From: Lysinibacillus sp. G4S2
GTDB lineage: Bacteria; Bacillota; Bacilli; Bacillales_A; Planococcaceae
DNA: 64,000 nt
Assembly: GCF_030348505.1 (NCBI RefSeq)
Contig: NZ_JAUCFJ010000002.1
Location: 1,988,001 to 2,052,000, forward strand
Direction: 5' to 3'
Shown here: in pieces, positions 1 to 9,631 of the stretch
How the letters are laid out: every line of letters starts with the position of its first letter
How positions within the stretch are numbered: the stretch's first letter is position 1
Translations under genes and position numbers: made by a program
Notes under the pieces: generated by a model
Databases searched by the model: none
Told to the model about the DNA's origin: nothing
The model's input: the letters and a program-made list of their open reading frames with translations, nothing else

Positions 1-64
1 AGGGTGGATAAAAAGATGTTACTAAAAAGAATGCTTGTTCAAAAAATTTCCTTTTGTTATGTAA

Positions 65-637
65 ATGGTATACAAAAATAGTTTGGAGAGATTAAATGTG
101 TCTTTAGAAAAACTAAAAACGATTTTATCTATACCTGATAAAATTTATGGTGCTGGAGATATTGCTAAATGGAAAGAAGCTGAAAAGGAGTTAGGCACAA
201 AATTCCCATCAGATTATAAAGAATTTATTTCTATCTATGGAACAGGTGGAGTTTGTGGTTTTTTATGGATTTACTCACCTTTTTCTAGTAATGAAAACCT
301 AAATTTTTTTATAGGGTCAAAAGAAGATAACAATGCTTATTTTACATCAAAGCAAGAATTCCCTGATGATTTTCCTCGAAATTTATTCCCTGAAGAAGGT
401 GGGTTGCTTCCTTGGGGAGTAACAGATAATGGAGATGTATTAAATTGGATTACCTCAGATAACCCTGAAAAATGGTCGATATTGGTGTATGAGGGGAGGT
501 CGGGTGTTTCATATGAATATAAAAATTCATTAGCTGAATTTCTTTATGATGTCTGGAGTGGAAATATAACTTGTCATCTATTCCCTGAGGATCTTTTAGA
601 AAATGAACTTGAATATATAGTAGGAGGTGTAGATTGA
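65..637 (+). CDS. SMI1/KNR4 (SUKH) family protein
   Basis: 190-residue protein of the SUKH superfamily, known as immunity proteins against polymorphic toxins and as general protein-interaction modules. The family pattern is visible: an N-terminal helix with W-K-E-A-E-K-E-L-G near residue 36, P-S-D-Y-K-E-F at about 48-54 followed by Y-G-T-G-G, then a beta-rich body with L-P-W-G-V-T-D-N-G-D near 115-124 and a C-terminal S-L-A-E-F-L helix. No signal peptide. No toxin gene is visible next to it, so an immunity role is only possible. An in-frame GTG a few codons downstream has a GGAGAG in front of it, so the true start may be slightly shorter. Family confident, function unknown. Confidence 0.75.
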   Translation: MVYKNSLERLNVSLEKLKTILSIPDKIYGAGDIAKWKEAEKELGTKFPSDYKEFISIYGTGGVCGFLWIYSPFSSNENLNFFIGSKEDNNAYFTSKQEFPDDFPRNLFPEEGGLLPWGVTDNGDVLNWITSDNPEKWSILVYEGRSGVSYEYKNSLAEFLYDVWSGNITCHLFPEDLLENELEYIVGGVD

Positions 638-880
638 AAGTAAATGTCAACTTGATCAAAATGATTAAGTAAGTTAATGGTGTTTTTCCTAGATAAGGAA
701 ATATCGGTGGTGGCTATTCTAGTAATAAACTTAATATCTGCATAGGCAGATAAAAATACAACTTGATATTCAAGTGAACATGAAGAAATTAATTGATACT
801 GTGAATAATAAGCTTTTCGCTGCATTAAGGTAAATTAATAATATTTGTACCAATAGTAAAATGAGGAGGGATGTTCTCGA

Positions 881-1417
881 ATGAGCATTGGGCAGACTTA
901 TTTAAATATTGTTCAAAAAAGATTTAGAAGTGTGAAAGCGTTAGGTGATAAAACACTCTCGCAATTGGATAATGAACAACTGCACTGGGCTATTAATGAA
1001 GAATCTAATAGTATTGCTGTTATTGTTAAGCATGTTAGTGGGAATATGGTTTCGAGATGGACAGACTTTTTAACGAGTGATGGTGAGAAACCAACAAGAA
1101 ATCGAGATGATGAATTTACTGATAGTCTTCAGACAAAAGAAGAGATTTTGACAGTATGGGAAAAGGGCTGGCGTGTATTTTTGGATGCCTTACAAGGATT
1201 AACGGATGCTGATTTACAAGGGTTTGTAACGATAAGGGGAGAACAGCATTCCGTGATAGATGCTATCGAAAGACAAATGTCCCATTATTCACTGCATGTT
1301 GGACAGATCGTTTTCATTGCTAAGCAACTAAAGGGCTCAGAGTGGCAAACATTAAGTATTGCAAGGGGACAATCTCAGGCTTTTAATGAGTCAATGTTAA
1401 AAAAATATCAACAATAA
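881..1417 (+). CDS. DUF1572/DinB-like four-helix protein
   Basis: 178-residue protein of the DinB/YfiT-like metalloenzyme fold (DUF1572 branch). The three histidines expected for the metal site are visible: His51 (V-K-H-V), His135 and His139 (S-H-Y-S-L-H-V-G-Q). Related proteins are often thiol (bacillithiol or mycothiol) dependent transferases, but the substrate here cannot be read from sequence. The start ATG follows AGGAGGG at good spacing. It is monocistronic, ending in a strong hairpin terminator. Length fits the family and nothing looks broken. Confidence 0.75.
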   Translation: MSIGQTYLNIVQKRFRSVKALGDKTLSQLDNEQLHWAINEESNSIAVIVKHVSGNMVSRWTDFLTSDGEKPTRNRDDEFTDSLQTKEEILTVWEKGWRVFLDALQGLTDADLQGFVTIRGEQHSVIDAIERQMSHYSLHVGQIVFIAKQLKGSEWQTLSIARGQSQAFNESMLKKYQQ

Positions 1418-1421
1418 TAAG

Positions 1422-1454
1422 AAAATCGTAGCACATGGTTTGCTACGATTTTTT
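1422..1454 (+). terminator. Rho-independent terminator after the DinB-like gene
   Basis: A perfect 12-bp stem (AAAATCGTAGCA with its complement) around a 7-nt loop, followed by a T run. Confidence 0.85.
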
Positions 1455-1455
1455 G

Positions 1456-1817
1456 CTGTTTTGTCTTCTATGCAAAATAAAGTTGATGCATCGAAATTAC
1501 TGACGGCATCTGATACAGCAACCTCTACACATTTGGCAAAAATAGCGATTAACTTACATTAAAGTATAATACATAGGGGTTCTCTGGTTGATAGAAGGGC
1601 AAAAGTAGAAAAATTATGATTCGAAGATCAAAAAAATGAAAAAAAGGTTTTAATTCATCTGTTTCATCCGATAAAAGAAGGGTAAGTTGTGAACAGAGAA
1701 GTGAAGCGGCATTCTTTTTGAGTCTAAATCATCGAGTATAGTGTCAGTAAAAGAAAACACAAAATACACAAAAATACACATCTTAAGAATTAATGAAGAC
1801 AAAAGGAGAACTGTTGC
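1456..1817 (+). other. Upstream region of the first chemoreceptor, duplicated upstream of the second
   Basis: A 360-bp gap. It holds a 30-codon ORF without a good ribosome site at 1470-1562 (ends T-H-L-A-K-I-A-I-N-L-H), possibly a gene tail. From about 1625 it contains roughly 190 bp that recurs, slightly diverged, before the second receptor gene at 4160-4377. The shared block includes CCGATAAAAG, the run GAAGCGGCATTCTTTTTGAG and the AAGGAGAACTGTTGC leader just before the ATG, so promoter and leader were duplicated with the gene. Confidence 0.6.
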
Positions 1818-3779
1818 ATGAAAAAATTATTTGGAAGCTTTAAGGGCAAGCTCTACACATTATTTGCTCTTATCTTGCTAGTTCCAGTTATTACTGTTGG
1901 AAGTTTTGCGTATCTTTCAGCAAAAGAATCGATAAAAGAAGAAATATTATTTAGTGCAAGTGAAAGTGTAACTATGTTAAATTCGGTTATTGATAGAACC
2001 ATAAGTGAAAAAGTAAACGACATTAATGTTTTAAGCGAGCAAATAAATTCTTCTATGTATGAACAGAAGGGAGCCGCTATATTAACAGAGTTTCAACAAT
2101 ATATGAAGATGAATCCAAATGTTTTAAGCATTTATCTTGGAACAAATGAGGGAGAATTATTTCTAGAACCAAAATCGAATAGTGCGGAGTACAATCTTTT
2201 AGAAAGAGATTGGTATAAAAAATCTACGGCATTAAAGGGAGAAATTTTAATAACGAATCCTTATATTGATCTAGGTACAGGAGATATGATCGTTACAATA
2301 GCTCGCCAAGTAAAAGATCAATCTGGGGTACTGGCAGTTGATATAAAATTGACAGATATTCAAAAACTCGCAAACTCAATTAATATCGGAAAAAGTGGAT
2401 ATTCTTCAATTTTTGATGAAGATAAAATGGTCATTTCGCATCCTACTTTAGAAGCAGGTAGCGAATTAACAGAGAGCTTCGCAGATAAGATTTACGAAAG
2501 TAAATCTGGCACGTTTGAATATGTCTTTGACGGTGATGACCGCATTCTGTTCTTTAATACGAATGAATTAACAAATTGGAAAATTACCGGCACAATTTTT
2601 GCGAAGGAAATTGACAAATCAGCATCATCCATATTAAATCATACGTTAATCGTGCTAATTATCGCTATTGTCATAAGTACGATTGTGTTCTATTTTGTCA
2701 TGAAGGGAATCATAAAACCGATTAGATTGCTTAAGGATAGCGCAGTGACAATTAGTAAAGGTGATTTAACAGAGAAAGTGACGATTACCTCTCACGATGA
2801 GATTGGACAGCTAGGACAAGCCTTTAACGATATGCAAGACAGTTTAAGGACTCTTATTCAAAAAATAGAACAAAATGCTGAAGAGGTAGCATCATCGGCA
2901 GAAGAGTTAACTGCCAATGCCAATCAAACGAGCACCGCTACAGAAAAGGTTGCGATTTCGATTCAAGATGTTGCGACGAGTGCAGACACGCAAACGACGA
3001 GTGCCAATAAGAATGCAGAATCATTACATGAACTGTCTAAGGCCATTCTGCACATCGCAGAAATCTCTTCTACTGTGACGGATCTTTCGCAGCATGCAAC
3101 ATTACAAGCAGATGAAGGTGGAAAGGCAGTACAAGATACAAAAAATCAAATGCAATCGATCCATTTATCAGTAACAGATTCAAATATTAAAATTCAAACA
3201 TTACACGAACGATCTCAGCAAATTACGTCTATTTTAGATGTAATTACAAGCATTGCAGATCAAACAAACTTGCTTGCTCTGAATGCAGCCATCGAGGCGG
3301 CAAGAGCAGGGGAGCATGGAAAAGGGTTTGCAGTTGTTGCAGATGAAGTAAGAAAGCTGGCGGAGCAATCCCAGGAGTCTGCCAAACAAATTTTCGAACT
3401 AATCCATGGCATTCAGTTAGAAACAGAACAATCTGTAAACATCATGGCTAAAGTAACAGAGGATGTTCAAAATGGTCTACACGTATCTGATGAAGCCATC
3501 ACAAAATTCCAAGTGATTAAGACAAGCATGGATGAAATTACGCCTAAGATGGAAGAGGTTTCTTCTGCCTCTGAAGAAATGTCAGCGAGCGTACAAGAGG
3601 TGGCAGCAATTACGGAGGATTTAGCGTTCTCAGCAAAAGGAAATTCAGCTGCTTCAGAGGACGTAGCGGCATCTACAGAGGAACAATTAGCTTCGATGGA
3701 AGAAATTAATGCTTCAGCACAAGCTCTTGCGCATATGGCAGACGAGCTAAAACAGCTAATTAGTCAATTTAAATATTAA
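1818..3779 (+). CDS. Methyl-accepting chemotaxis protein, dCache_1 amino-acid type (copy 1)
   Basis: 653-residue transmembrane chemoreceptor. Order: cytoplasmic [13 protein letters not shown]1 about 11-34, extracellular dCache_1 domain 38-272, TM2 about 275-295, HAMP 296-350, cytoplasmic signalling hairpin 350-653. The sensor carries the amino-acid-recognition pattern known from PctA-type receptors: Tyr125, Arg130, Trp132, Tyr133, Tyr149, Asp151 and Asp175, so the ligand is probably an amino acid. The hairpin tip reads [19 protein letters not shown], the CheA/CheW contact. Start ATG follows AAGGAG. A near-identical paralog lies 2560 bp downstream; the signalling halves are almost the same while the sensors differ. 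Confidence 0.95.
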   Translation: MKKLFGSFKGKLYTLFALILLVPVITVGSFAYLSAKESIKEEILFSASESVTMLNSVIDRTISEKVNDINVLSEQINSSMYEQKGAAILTEFQQYMKMNPNVLSIYLGTNEGELFLEPKSNSAEYNLLERDWYKKSTALKGEILITNPYIDLGTGDMIVTIARQVKDQSGVLAVDIKLTDIQKLANSINIGKSGYSSIFDEDKMVISHPTLEAGSELTESFADKIYESKSGTFEYVFDGDDRILFFNTNELTNWKITGTIFAKEIDKSASSILNHTLIVLIIAIVISTIVFYFVMKGIIKPIRLLKDSAVTISKGDLTEKVTITSHDEIGQLGQAFNDMQDSLRTLIQKIEQNAEEVASSAEELTANANQTSTATEKVAISIQDVATSADTQTTSANKNAESLHELSKAILHIAEISSTVTDLSQHATLQADEGGKAVQDTKNQMQSIHLSVTDSNIKIQTLHERSQQITSILDVITSIADQTNLLALNAAIEAARAGEHGKGFAVVADEVRKLAEQSQESAKQIFELIHGIQLETEQSVNIMAKVTEDVQNGLHVSDEAITKFQVIKTSMDEITPKMEEVSSASEEMSASVQEVAAITEDLAFSAKGNSAASEDVAASTEEQLASMEEINASAQALAHMADELKQLISQFKY

Positions 3780-3798
3780 TAGAATAAGACATACAAAA

Positions 3799-3834
3799 AA
3801 ATGCCATTCCTTCTTTGAGGAGTGGCATTTCATA
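3799..3834 (+). terminator. Terminator after chemoreceptor copy 1
   Basis: AAATGCCATTCC pairs with GGAGTGGCATTT around an 8-nt loop. A related hairpin follows copy 2 at 6356. Confidence 0.75.
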
Positions 3835-3855
3835 TTGGTGAAGAAAGGGATTGTT

Positions 3856-3952
3856 TTTCGATAAAAGCCCAAAAAGTTTCGATAAAAGCTCAAATAGTTT
3901 CGATAAAGAGAGCTCTTGATTCGATAAATCTTCTTTTCTATAAAAACGTACT
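3856..3952. repeat. 21-bp tandem repeat array TTTCGATAAAAGCYCAAAWAG (copy 1)
   Basis: Three to four imperfect 21-22 bp units, each starting TTTCGATAAA, at 3856, 3877, 3898 and 3920, ending in a TATAAAAACG tail. A sister array with the same unit and tail is at 55373-55493. Units are adjacent with no spacers, so this is not CRISPR. Confidence 0.8.
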
Positions 3953-3959
3953 AAACGTT

Positions 3960-4095
3960 GTTGGAGTAATTTTCGTTCCGATTAGGTGCTTTCTGAAGGC
4001 ATCGATGAACCACTTCGGGCAACAAATGTTTTCTGTGCAAAAGCAAAGCGACAGCAACAAATGTTTTCTATGCAAAAGCAATAATTATATCTAAA
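3960..4095. repeat. Partial GC-rich dispersed repeat between the chemoreceptors
   Basis: Contains two copies of CAACAAATGTTTTCTNTGC with GCAAAGCGACAG, the central module seen in the larger elements at 9325-9536, 35402-35705 and 55113-55345. The outer ends are missing or decayed. The reading frame open across it looks like a by-product of the repeats. Confidence 0.65.
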
Positions 4096-4377
4096 ATGAG
4101 ATCCTATATTTATTTAAATGATGAAAAAGTGCGAAATAGAAGAATTTATGCTAGTTAAATCAAAAAAATGAAAAAAGGGGTTTGAAATTATGTATTTCGT
4201 CCGATAAAAGCCTATGGAGAAATTTCTCGTTAAAAGAAGGGTAGGTTGTGAACAGTAGAAGGAAGCGGCATTCTTTTTGAGTCTAAATCATTGAGTATAG
4301 TGCCATTAAAAGAAAACACAAAATTATACAAAAATACACATCTTAAGAACTAATGAAGACAGAAGGAGAACTGTTGC

Positions 4378-6339
4378 ATGAAGAAATTATTTGGAAGCTT
4401 TAAGGGCAAGCTTTACACACTATTTGCTCTTATTTTGCTAGTTCCTGTTATTACTGTGGGGAGTTTTTCATATCTTTCGGCAAAAGATTCGATAAAAGAA
4501 GAAATATTATTTAGTGCAAATGAAAGTGTAACTATGTTAAATTCGCTTATTGATAAAACCATTAGTGAAAAAATGAACGATATTAATGTTTTTAGCGAGG
4601 AAATAGATTCTTCTAAGTATAAACAGAATGGAACCGCAATATTAACGAATTTTCAACAATATATGAAGATGCATCCAGATGTTTTAAGCATTTATCTTGG
4701 AACAAATGAGGGAGCATTATTTCTAGAACCAAAAATGGATCTTAAGGATTACAACGTTTTAGAAAGAGATTGGTATAAAGAGGCTACTGCTTTAAAGGGA
4801 GAAATTTTAATAACGAATCCTTATATTGATGCATTTACTGGAGAGATGGTTGTAACAGTTGCTCGTCAGCTAAAGGATAAATCTGGGGTGGTAGCAATTG
4901 ATTTGAAATTGGGAGACCTTCAAAAAACCGCAAGCTCAATTAATATCGGAAAAAATGGATATCCTACTATTTTGGATGAAAATAGAATGGTCATTTCACA
5001 TCCTACGTTAGAAGCAGGTAGCGAATTAAAAGAGAGCTTCGCAGATAAGATGTACGAAAGCAAATCTGGCACGTTTGAATATGTCTTTGACGGTGATGAC
5101 CGCATTCTGTTCTTTACTACGAATGAATTAACGAATTGGAAAATTACCGGCACAATTTTTGCAAAGGAAATTGATAAATCAGCATCATCCATTTTAAAAC
5201 ATACGTTAATCGTGCTAATTATTGCGATTGTCATCAGTATGATTGTGTTCTATTTTGTCATGAAGGGAATTATAAAACCAATTAGATCGCTTAAGGATAG
5301 TGCGGTGACAATTAGTAAAGGTGATTTAACAGAGAAAGTGACGATTACCTCTCATGATGAGATTGGACAGCTAGGGCAAGCCTTTAATGAGATGCAAGAC
5401 AATTTAAGGACTCTTATTCAAAAAATAGAACAAAATGCTGAGGAGGTAGCGTCATCGGCAGAGGAGCTTACTGCCAATGCTAATCAAACGAGCATTGCCA
5501 CAGAAAAGGTAGCGATTTCGATTCAGGATGTTGCGACGAGTGCAGATACGCAAACGACGAGTGCTAACAAGAATGCAGAATCATTACATGAACTGTCTAA
5601 GGCCATTCTTCATATTGCGGAGATCTCTTCTACTGTGACAGATCTTTCGCAGCACGCGACGCTACAAGCAGATGAAGGTGGAAAGGCAGTACAAGAGACA
5701 AAGAATCAAATGCAATCAATCCATTTATCAGTAACGGATTCAAATACTAAAATTCAAACATTACATGAACGCTCTCAGCAAATTACGTCTATTTTAGATG
5801 TAATTACAAGCATTGCAGATCAAACAAACTTGCTTGCTCTGAATGCAGCCATCGAGGCGGCAAGAGCAGGGGAGCATGGAAAAGGGTTTGCAGTTGTTGC
5901 AGATGAAGTAAGAAAGCTGGCGGAGCAATCCCAGGAATCAGCCAAACAAATTTTTGAACTAATTCATGGCATTCAGTTAGAAACAGAACAATCTGTAAAC
6001 ATTATGGCTAAAGTAACAGAGGATGTTCAAAATGGTCTTCACGTATCTAATGAAGCTATCACGAAATTTAAAGTGATTAAGACAAGCATGGATCAAATTA
6101 CTCCTAAAATGGAAGAGGTATCTTCTGCCTCTGAAGAAATGTCAGCGAGTGTACAAGAGGTGGCAGCAATTACGGAGGATTTAGCGTTCTCAGCAAAAGG
6201 AAATTCAGCTGCTTCAGAGGACGTAGCGGCATCTACAGAGGAACAATTAGCTTCGATGGAAGAAATTAATGCTTCAGCACAAGCTCTTGCGCATATGGCA
6301 GACGAGCTAAAACAGCTAATTAGTCAATTTAAGTATTAA
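4378..6339 (+). CDS. Methyl-accepting chemotaxis protein, dCache_1 amino-acid type (copy 2)
   Basis: 653 residues, collinear with copy 1: two membrane segments, dCache_1 sensor, HAMP and signalling hairpin with the same tip. It keeps the amino-acid motif at identical numbers (Tyr125, Arg130, Trp132, Tyr133, Tyr149, Asp151, Asp175). Substitutions versus copy 1 cluster at residues 50-200, the ligand-binding part, for example in 77-90, 118-124, 152-153 and 177-186. The last several hundred bases are nearly identical. Same AAGGAG leader and start. Probably a tandem duplicate specialised for a different amino acid, with the signalling half kept uniform by selection or gene conversion. Confidence 0.95.
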   Translation: MKKLFGSFKGKLYTLFALILLVPVITVGSFSYLSAKDSIKEEILFSANESVTMLNSLIDKTISEKMNDINVFSEEIDSSKYKQNGTAILTNFQQYMKMHPDVLSIYLGTNEGALFLEPKMDLKDYNVLERDWYKEATALKGEILITNPYIDAFTGEMVVTVARQLKDKSGVVAIDLKLGDLQKTASSINIGKNGYPTILDENRMVISHPTLEAGSELKESFADKMYESKSGTFEYVFDGDDRILFFTTNELTNWKITGTIFAKEIDKSASSILKHTLIVLIIAIVISMIVFYFVMKGIIKPIRSLKDSAVTISKGDLTEKVTITSHDEIGQLGQAFNEMQDNLRTLIQKIEQNAEEVASSAEELTANANQTSIATEKVAISIQDVATSADTQTTSANKNAESLHELSKAILHIAEISSTVTDLSQHATLQADEGGKAVQETKNQMQSIHLSVTDSNTKIQTLHERSQQITSILDVITSIADQTNLLALNAAIEAARAGEHGKGFAVVADEVRKLAEQSQESAKQIFELIHGIQLETEQSVNIMAKVTEDVQNGLHVSNEAITKFKVIKTSMDQITPKMEEVSSASEEMSASVQEVAAITEDLAFSAKGNSAASEDVAASTEEQLASMEEINASAQALAHMADELKQLISQFKY

Positions 6340-6355
6340 TAGAATAAGACAGTAC

Positions 6356-6395
6356 AAAAAACGCCACTCCTCTTTTGAAGGATGGCGTTTTTGTA
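6356..6395. terminator. Bidirectional terminator between chemoreceptor copy 2 and the symporter
   Basis: AAAAACGCCA and TGGCGTTTTT flank an imperfect CTCCTC...GAAGGA stem. A-rich on one side and T-rich on the other, it can serve both converging genes. Confidence 0.75.
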
Positions 6396-6397
6396 TA

Positions 6398-7792
6398 TTA
6401 TCGATCTTCTTCCCAACAATCAGTATTTTTTAATGTTGGAATTGATTTTGCATAAAAGACGGGATTTTTACCGGCTTTCCGTTGCTTTGTAAAGTCATCT
6501 AATACAAGGAAGGCTATTTTGCCAAGTAACAAGATGATGGCAATATTTATTAAAGCCATTAGTCCCATGAATAGGTCTGCTAAGTTCCAAACAAGCTCTA
6601 CTTGTGCAAGAGCACCAAACATAACCATACCAAGCACTAAAATACGATAGGCAAACATCCAACCTGTATGAGCATTTATAAACTCAATATTAGATTCACC
6701 GTAATAGTAATTTCCGACAATAGAACTAAATGCAAAGAAAATGATAGCAATAGCGATAAAGTAAGGAGCCCAATCACCTACATGTACAGCTAAAGAATTT
6801 TGTGTAAGAATAATTCCATTACTTTCACCAGTATCATATAGACCCGCTAAAATAATGATGAACGCTGTTGCTGAACAAATCATGATCGTATCAAAAAAGA
6901 CTCCTAAGCTTTGCACAAGCCCTTGCTTTGCAGGGTGTGAAGTATAGGCAGTAGCTGCTGCGTTAGGCACACTACCCATCCCAGCTTCATTGGAAAATAA
7001 ACCACGTCGAACACCTTGCATAATGGCAATTCCAATCGCACCACCTGCAGCTTCCTGAAGACCAAACGCTTGAGAGAAAATCAGCTCGAAAACAGCAGGA
7101 ATTTCAGATAGATTCGTAATGACAACGTAAAATGCGACAGCTAGATAGAAAATAGCCATTACTGGTACAAGTACTTGTGTAACTTTTACAATTCTATGTA
7201 CGCCACCAAAAATAATCAAAGCCGTTAATACAACGAGAATAATCCCAATAACTGCAGGTTTTACATCAAAAGCTTCCCCTACAGAAGTAGCAATCGTATT
7301 AGATTGTACAGCGTTAAAAATAAAGCCAAAACATAATGTTAAAAGAATACTAAAAATGATTCCTAATTTTCGTTGACCTAACGCTTTTTCCATATAATAG
7401 GCTGGTCCACCACGAAACGTATCCCCATCCTTGACCTTGTACACCTGTGCAAGTGTACTTTCAATAAAGGCTGTCGCCATTCCTAATATGGCGATAATCC
7501 ACATCCAAAATACAGCTCCTGGTCCACCTACTCCGATTGCTAATGCCACACCTGTAATATTTCCAGTACCTACACGCGAGGCCGCGCTAATCGTAAAGGC
7601 TTGGAACGGGGAAACACCTGACTCCCCTTCTCTTTTTTCAACTATTAAACGAAACATTTCAGGAAAAAGTCGAATTTGTACAAACTTTGTGCCAAATGAA
7701 AAATATAATCCTGCAATTAATAACAATGCAATAAGCATTTTTGACCATAAAATATCATTAAGGTTACCTACGATATTCGATATCCATTCCAT
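6398..7792 (-). CDS. Alanine/glycine:sodium symporter (AGCS family)
   Basis: 464-residue integral membrane protein of the AGCS family, importing alanine or glycine with Na+. Family landmarks: A-S-R-V-G-T-G-N-I-T-G-V-A in the second conserved helix, G-G-P-A-Y-Y-M-E-K after it, and F-S-N-E-A-G-M-G-S-V-P-N-A-A-A in the middle, with about ten hydrophobic segments overall. The frame is open to a GTG six codons upstream, but that codon precedes the AAAGGAGG site; the ATG at 7792 sits behind it at proper spacing and gives MEWISNIVG. Monocistronic and convergent with the chemoreceptor. Confidence 0.93.
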   Translation of the reverse strand: MEWISNIVGNLNDILWSKMLIALLLIAGLYFSFGTKFVQIRLFPEMFRLIVEKREGESGVSPFQAFTISAASRVGTGNITGVALAIGVGGPGAVFWMWIIAILGMATAFIESTLAQVYKVKDGDTFRGGPAYYMEKALGQRKLGIIFSILLTLCFGFIFNAVQSNTIATSVGEAFDVKPAVIGIILVVLTALIIFGGVHRIVKVTQVLVPVMAIFYLAVAFYVVITNLSEIPAVFELIFSQAFGLQEAAGGAIGIAIMQGVRRGLFSNEAGMGSVPNAAATAYTSHPAKQGLVQSLGVFFDTIMICSATAFIIILAGLYDTGESNGIILTQNSLAVHVGDWAPYFIAIAIIFFAFSSIVGNYYYGESNIEFINAHTGWMFAYRILVLGMVMFGALAQVELVWNLADLFMGLMALINIAIILLLGKIAFLVLDDFTKQRKAGKNPVFYAKSIPTLKNTDCWEEDR

Positions 7793-8412
7793 CAGCTTTC
7801 CTCCTTTCACAATACGTTTTAGTCTACACTTTTTTTTTATAAAAAATCAACTATTAGAAAATAAAAATTATTAAAAAATATGTTTTGTTTACTTATTTTT
7901 TATTTTCTGAAAGTTTTTTTACCATTATAATGACCATTTTAGGATATTATAAACATTTATTTTGAATTAATTACCAATTTAATATTTGCTGTTTTTTATT
8001 GTTTGTTAGTATTCATTAACGCTCGTACGCGCTCTTTTTGCAAGATCCTGTCTCACGATTGTCTCTAGCCAAATATGCACTACGATACAATTTGCAACCG
8101 TTTCATTATTTCCTATAACAAAGACTTGATATTACTACACTAACCGAATGGTATCGATACTGTTGAGTTATGACACCAATACTAATTTTTTAAAATTACT
8201 TACTTAAAGACTGAAGAAAAATAATTTCTCACAAACACATTTATTATCTTGTGAAACAAGCTCAAGCAGCATAATTTTTAAAAAGGCCACGTTTTCTGCA
8301 TATGGGTAGCCTTAACCTTGAAAAATATGATTTGCGAAATTGTTAAAAGTTTGCCTGTCTATGAAAAATATGGTAGCGTAGAAGTAACTTTAGGTGAAAG
8401 AGGAGAATCCAC
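7793..8412. other. AT-rich intergenic region, no gene seen
   Basis: About 620 bp. The part next to the symporter presumably carries its promoter, reading leftward. I see no conserved RNA pattern, repeat family member or credible ORF in the rest. Confidence 0.5.
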
Positions 8413-8514
8413 ATGAAAAAAAGATCATTACGTTTTTTAAGTATGGGAATTGGGTTCTCAACTGCTGTTTTTTCTAAAATTGAGTTTCTGAGGGATGAGT
8501 CTGCCCTTTTTTAG
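8413..8514 (+). CDS. 33-codon ORF resembling a truncated signal peptide
   Basis: Starts with ATG after AAAGAGGAG at ideal spacing and encodes a basic N-terminus followed by a short hydrophobic stretch (M-K-K-R-S-L-R-F-L-S-M-G-I-G-F-S-T-A-V-F-S) and a TAG at 8512. It looks like the start of an exported protein whose remainder was lost, or a leader peptide for the RidA-like gene 28 bp downstream. No homolog recognised. Confidence 0.3.
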   Translation: MKKRSLRFLSMGIGFSTAVFSKIEFLRDESALF

Positions 8515-8542
8515 AAAAATAATAATCTAGAGGAGATTGACC

Positions 8543-8932
8543 ATGAAAAAAATAACACGCAAAAATCCAATCCAAGTACCAAGCCCTGTTGGCAACTACA
8601 GCCATCTTACAATAATTCCTAAAGATGCAACAATGTATGCATTGTCTGGACAAATTGGAGTTGGGATTAATGGTAAATTACCATCATCATTGACAGAGCA
8701 GGTTAGGAACACATTAAAAAACATCCAATTAATATTAGAGGCAGAGGGACTAAACGCGGACAATGTGGTGAAAGCAAATATTTGGGCAACAGAAGAAATA
8801 AATTGGGATGACTTCGACCAACAATGGGAAACAATGTTTAGAAATCCCTATCCTTCTATGACGATTGCTTATATTACTGCATTAGGACTGCCTGAAATTA
8901 AAATAGAAATTGATATTTTGGCTGCGAAATAA
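8543..8932 (+). CDS. RidA/YjgF-like protein
   Basis: 129-residue protein of the RidA (YjgF/YER057c/UK114) superfamily; classic members hydrolyse reactive enamine/imine intermediates released by PLP enzymes and work as trimers. Family pattern: N-P-I-Q-V-P-S-P-V-G-N-Y-S-H, Y-A-L-S-G-Q-I-G near 34-41, Q-V-R-N-T-L-K-N-I-Q-L-I-L, and P-S-M-T-I-A-Y-I-T-A-L-G-L-P near the end. The arginine of classic RidA that binds the substrate carboxylate is not in the usual C-R-V context, so it may belong to a Rid subfamily of unknown substrate. The ATG at 8543 follows GAGGAG; a TTG two codons earlier is less likely. Confidence 0.85.
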   Translation: MKKITRKNPIQVPSPVGNYSHLTIIPKDATMYALSGQIGVGINGKLPSSLTEQVRNTLKNIQLILEAEGLNADNVVKANIWATEEINWDDFDQQWETMFRNPYPSMTIAYITALGLPEIKIEIDILAAK

Positions 8933-8937
8933 AAAGT

Positions 8938-8976
8938 AAAAATCGACAAAATCCTTAAGGGTTTTGTCGATTTTTC
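8938..8976 (+). terminator. Terminator after the RidA-like gene
   Basis: AATCGACAAAATCC pairs with GGGTTTTGTCGATT, followed by a T run. Confidence 0.85.
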
Positions 8977-9316
8977 ATATAATTTTCTTGCTATAAAAAA
9001 CTACTAAACTCTCTATAAGAACAACATCATATGCTACTCATTGCGACTTAACATAACGTTAGAATAAAGCAGAAACAACAAAGGATAAACCGTTGTCGTT
9101 ACTGCCTTTTCATTTTGGGAATCTGTTATTGTCTATGCAGGATTTTATACATCGTTTAGTTTATAGCATTTTCCATCTGCTTATTGGCTGTAGCATGTAT
9201 AAAACCTTGCATATTTTGATGAAGATGAATCTAGCAAAAACTTCCCACTCGCCATTACACCACCTCGTACTAGCTGTATTCGGATAAGCCCATTATTTTA
9301 AGTAAAACTAAATGAA

Positions 9317-9544
9317 CTTTTTATGGCTCATCACCAAAAGTTGTGGATGACATTTTTTTAAATATATGCGCTGTATTATAGTTGATCTTCGTTACGACTG
9401 GACGCCCCCAGGAAGCTTTGCTCTGTGCGAAAGCGTAGCGACAGCAACAACAAATGTTTTCTGTAGCGAAAGCGAAGCGTCAGCAACAAAGCGCCCAGTC
9501 GGAACGGAAATCAGCCACACGTTTTGGTGAAGAGCCCTTTTTAT
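9317..9544. mobile_element. ISL3-type MITE with 8-bp target duplication
   Basis: A 212-bp non-autonomous element at 9325-9536. Its 26-bp terminal inverted repeats start GGCTCATCACCAAAAGTTGT on the left and, read inward on the other strand, GGCTCTTCACCAAAACGTGT on the right (22 of 26 positions match). Each end is flanked by CTTTTTAT (9317-9324 and 9537-9544), an exact 8-bp direct repeat, the duplication length known for ISL3. No transposase is encoded. Inside lies a GC-rich module (GGACGCCCCCAGG, two GCGAAAGCG repeats, GCGCCCAGTCGGAACGG). A matching end borders the ISL3 transposase remnant at 31796. Confidence 0.85.
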
Positions 9545-9631
9545 GTATTTTGTTACATTTTAAAGGAATTGAAATTTTGAAAATTCTCTTATTTAAGGTA
9601 AATTAATAATAGAATTAAAGGAGGAGATTTT

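Noticed and set aside
1648-1674. CCGATAA before chemoreceptor copy 1 (and at 4201 before copy 2) as a sigma-D -10 site
   Set aside because: Chemoreceptors are often sigma-D dependent, but no TAAA-like -35 lies at the required distance in either copy, and CGATAAAAG also belongs to the 21-bp repeat wording.
3822-4094. 90-codon ORF between the chemoreceptors
   Set aside because: Runs through the 21-bp array and a dispersed repeat; no ribosome site; no protein family.
9093-9287. 64-codon ORF
   Set aside because: No start site support and no recognisable domain; AT-rich intergenic sequence next to the MITE.
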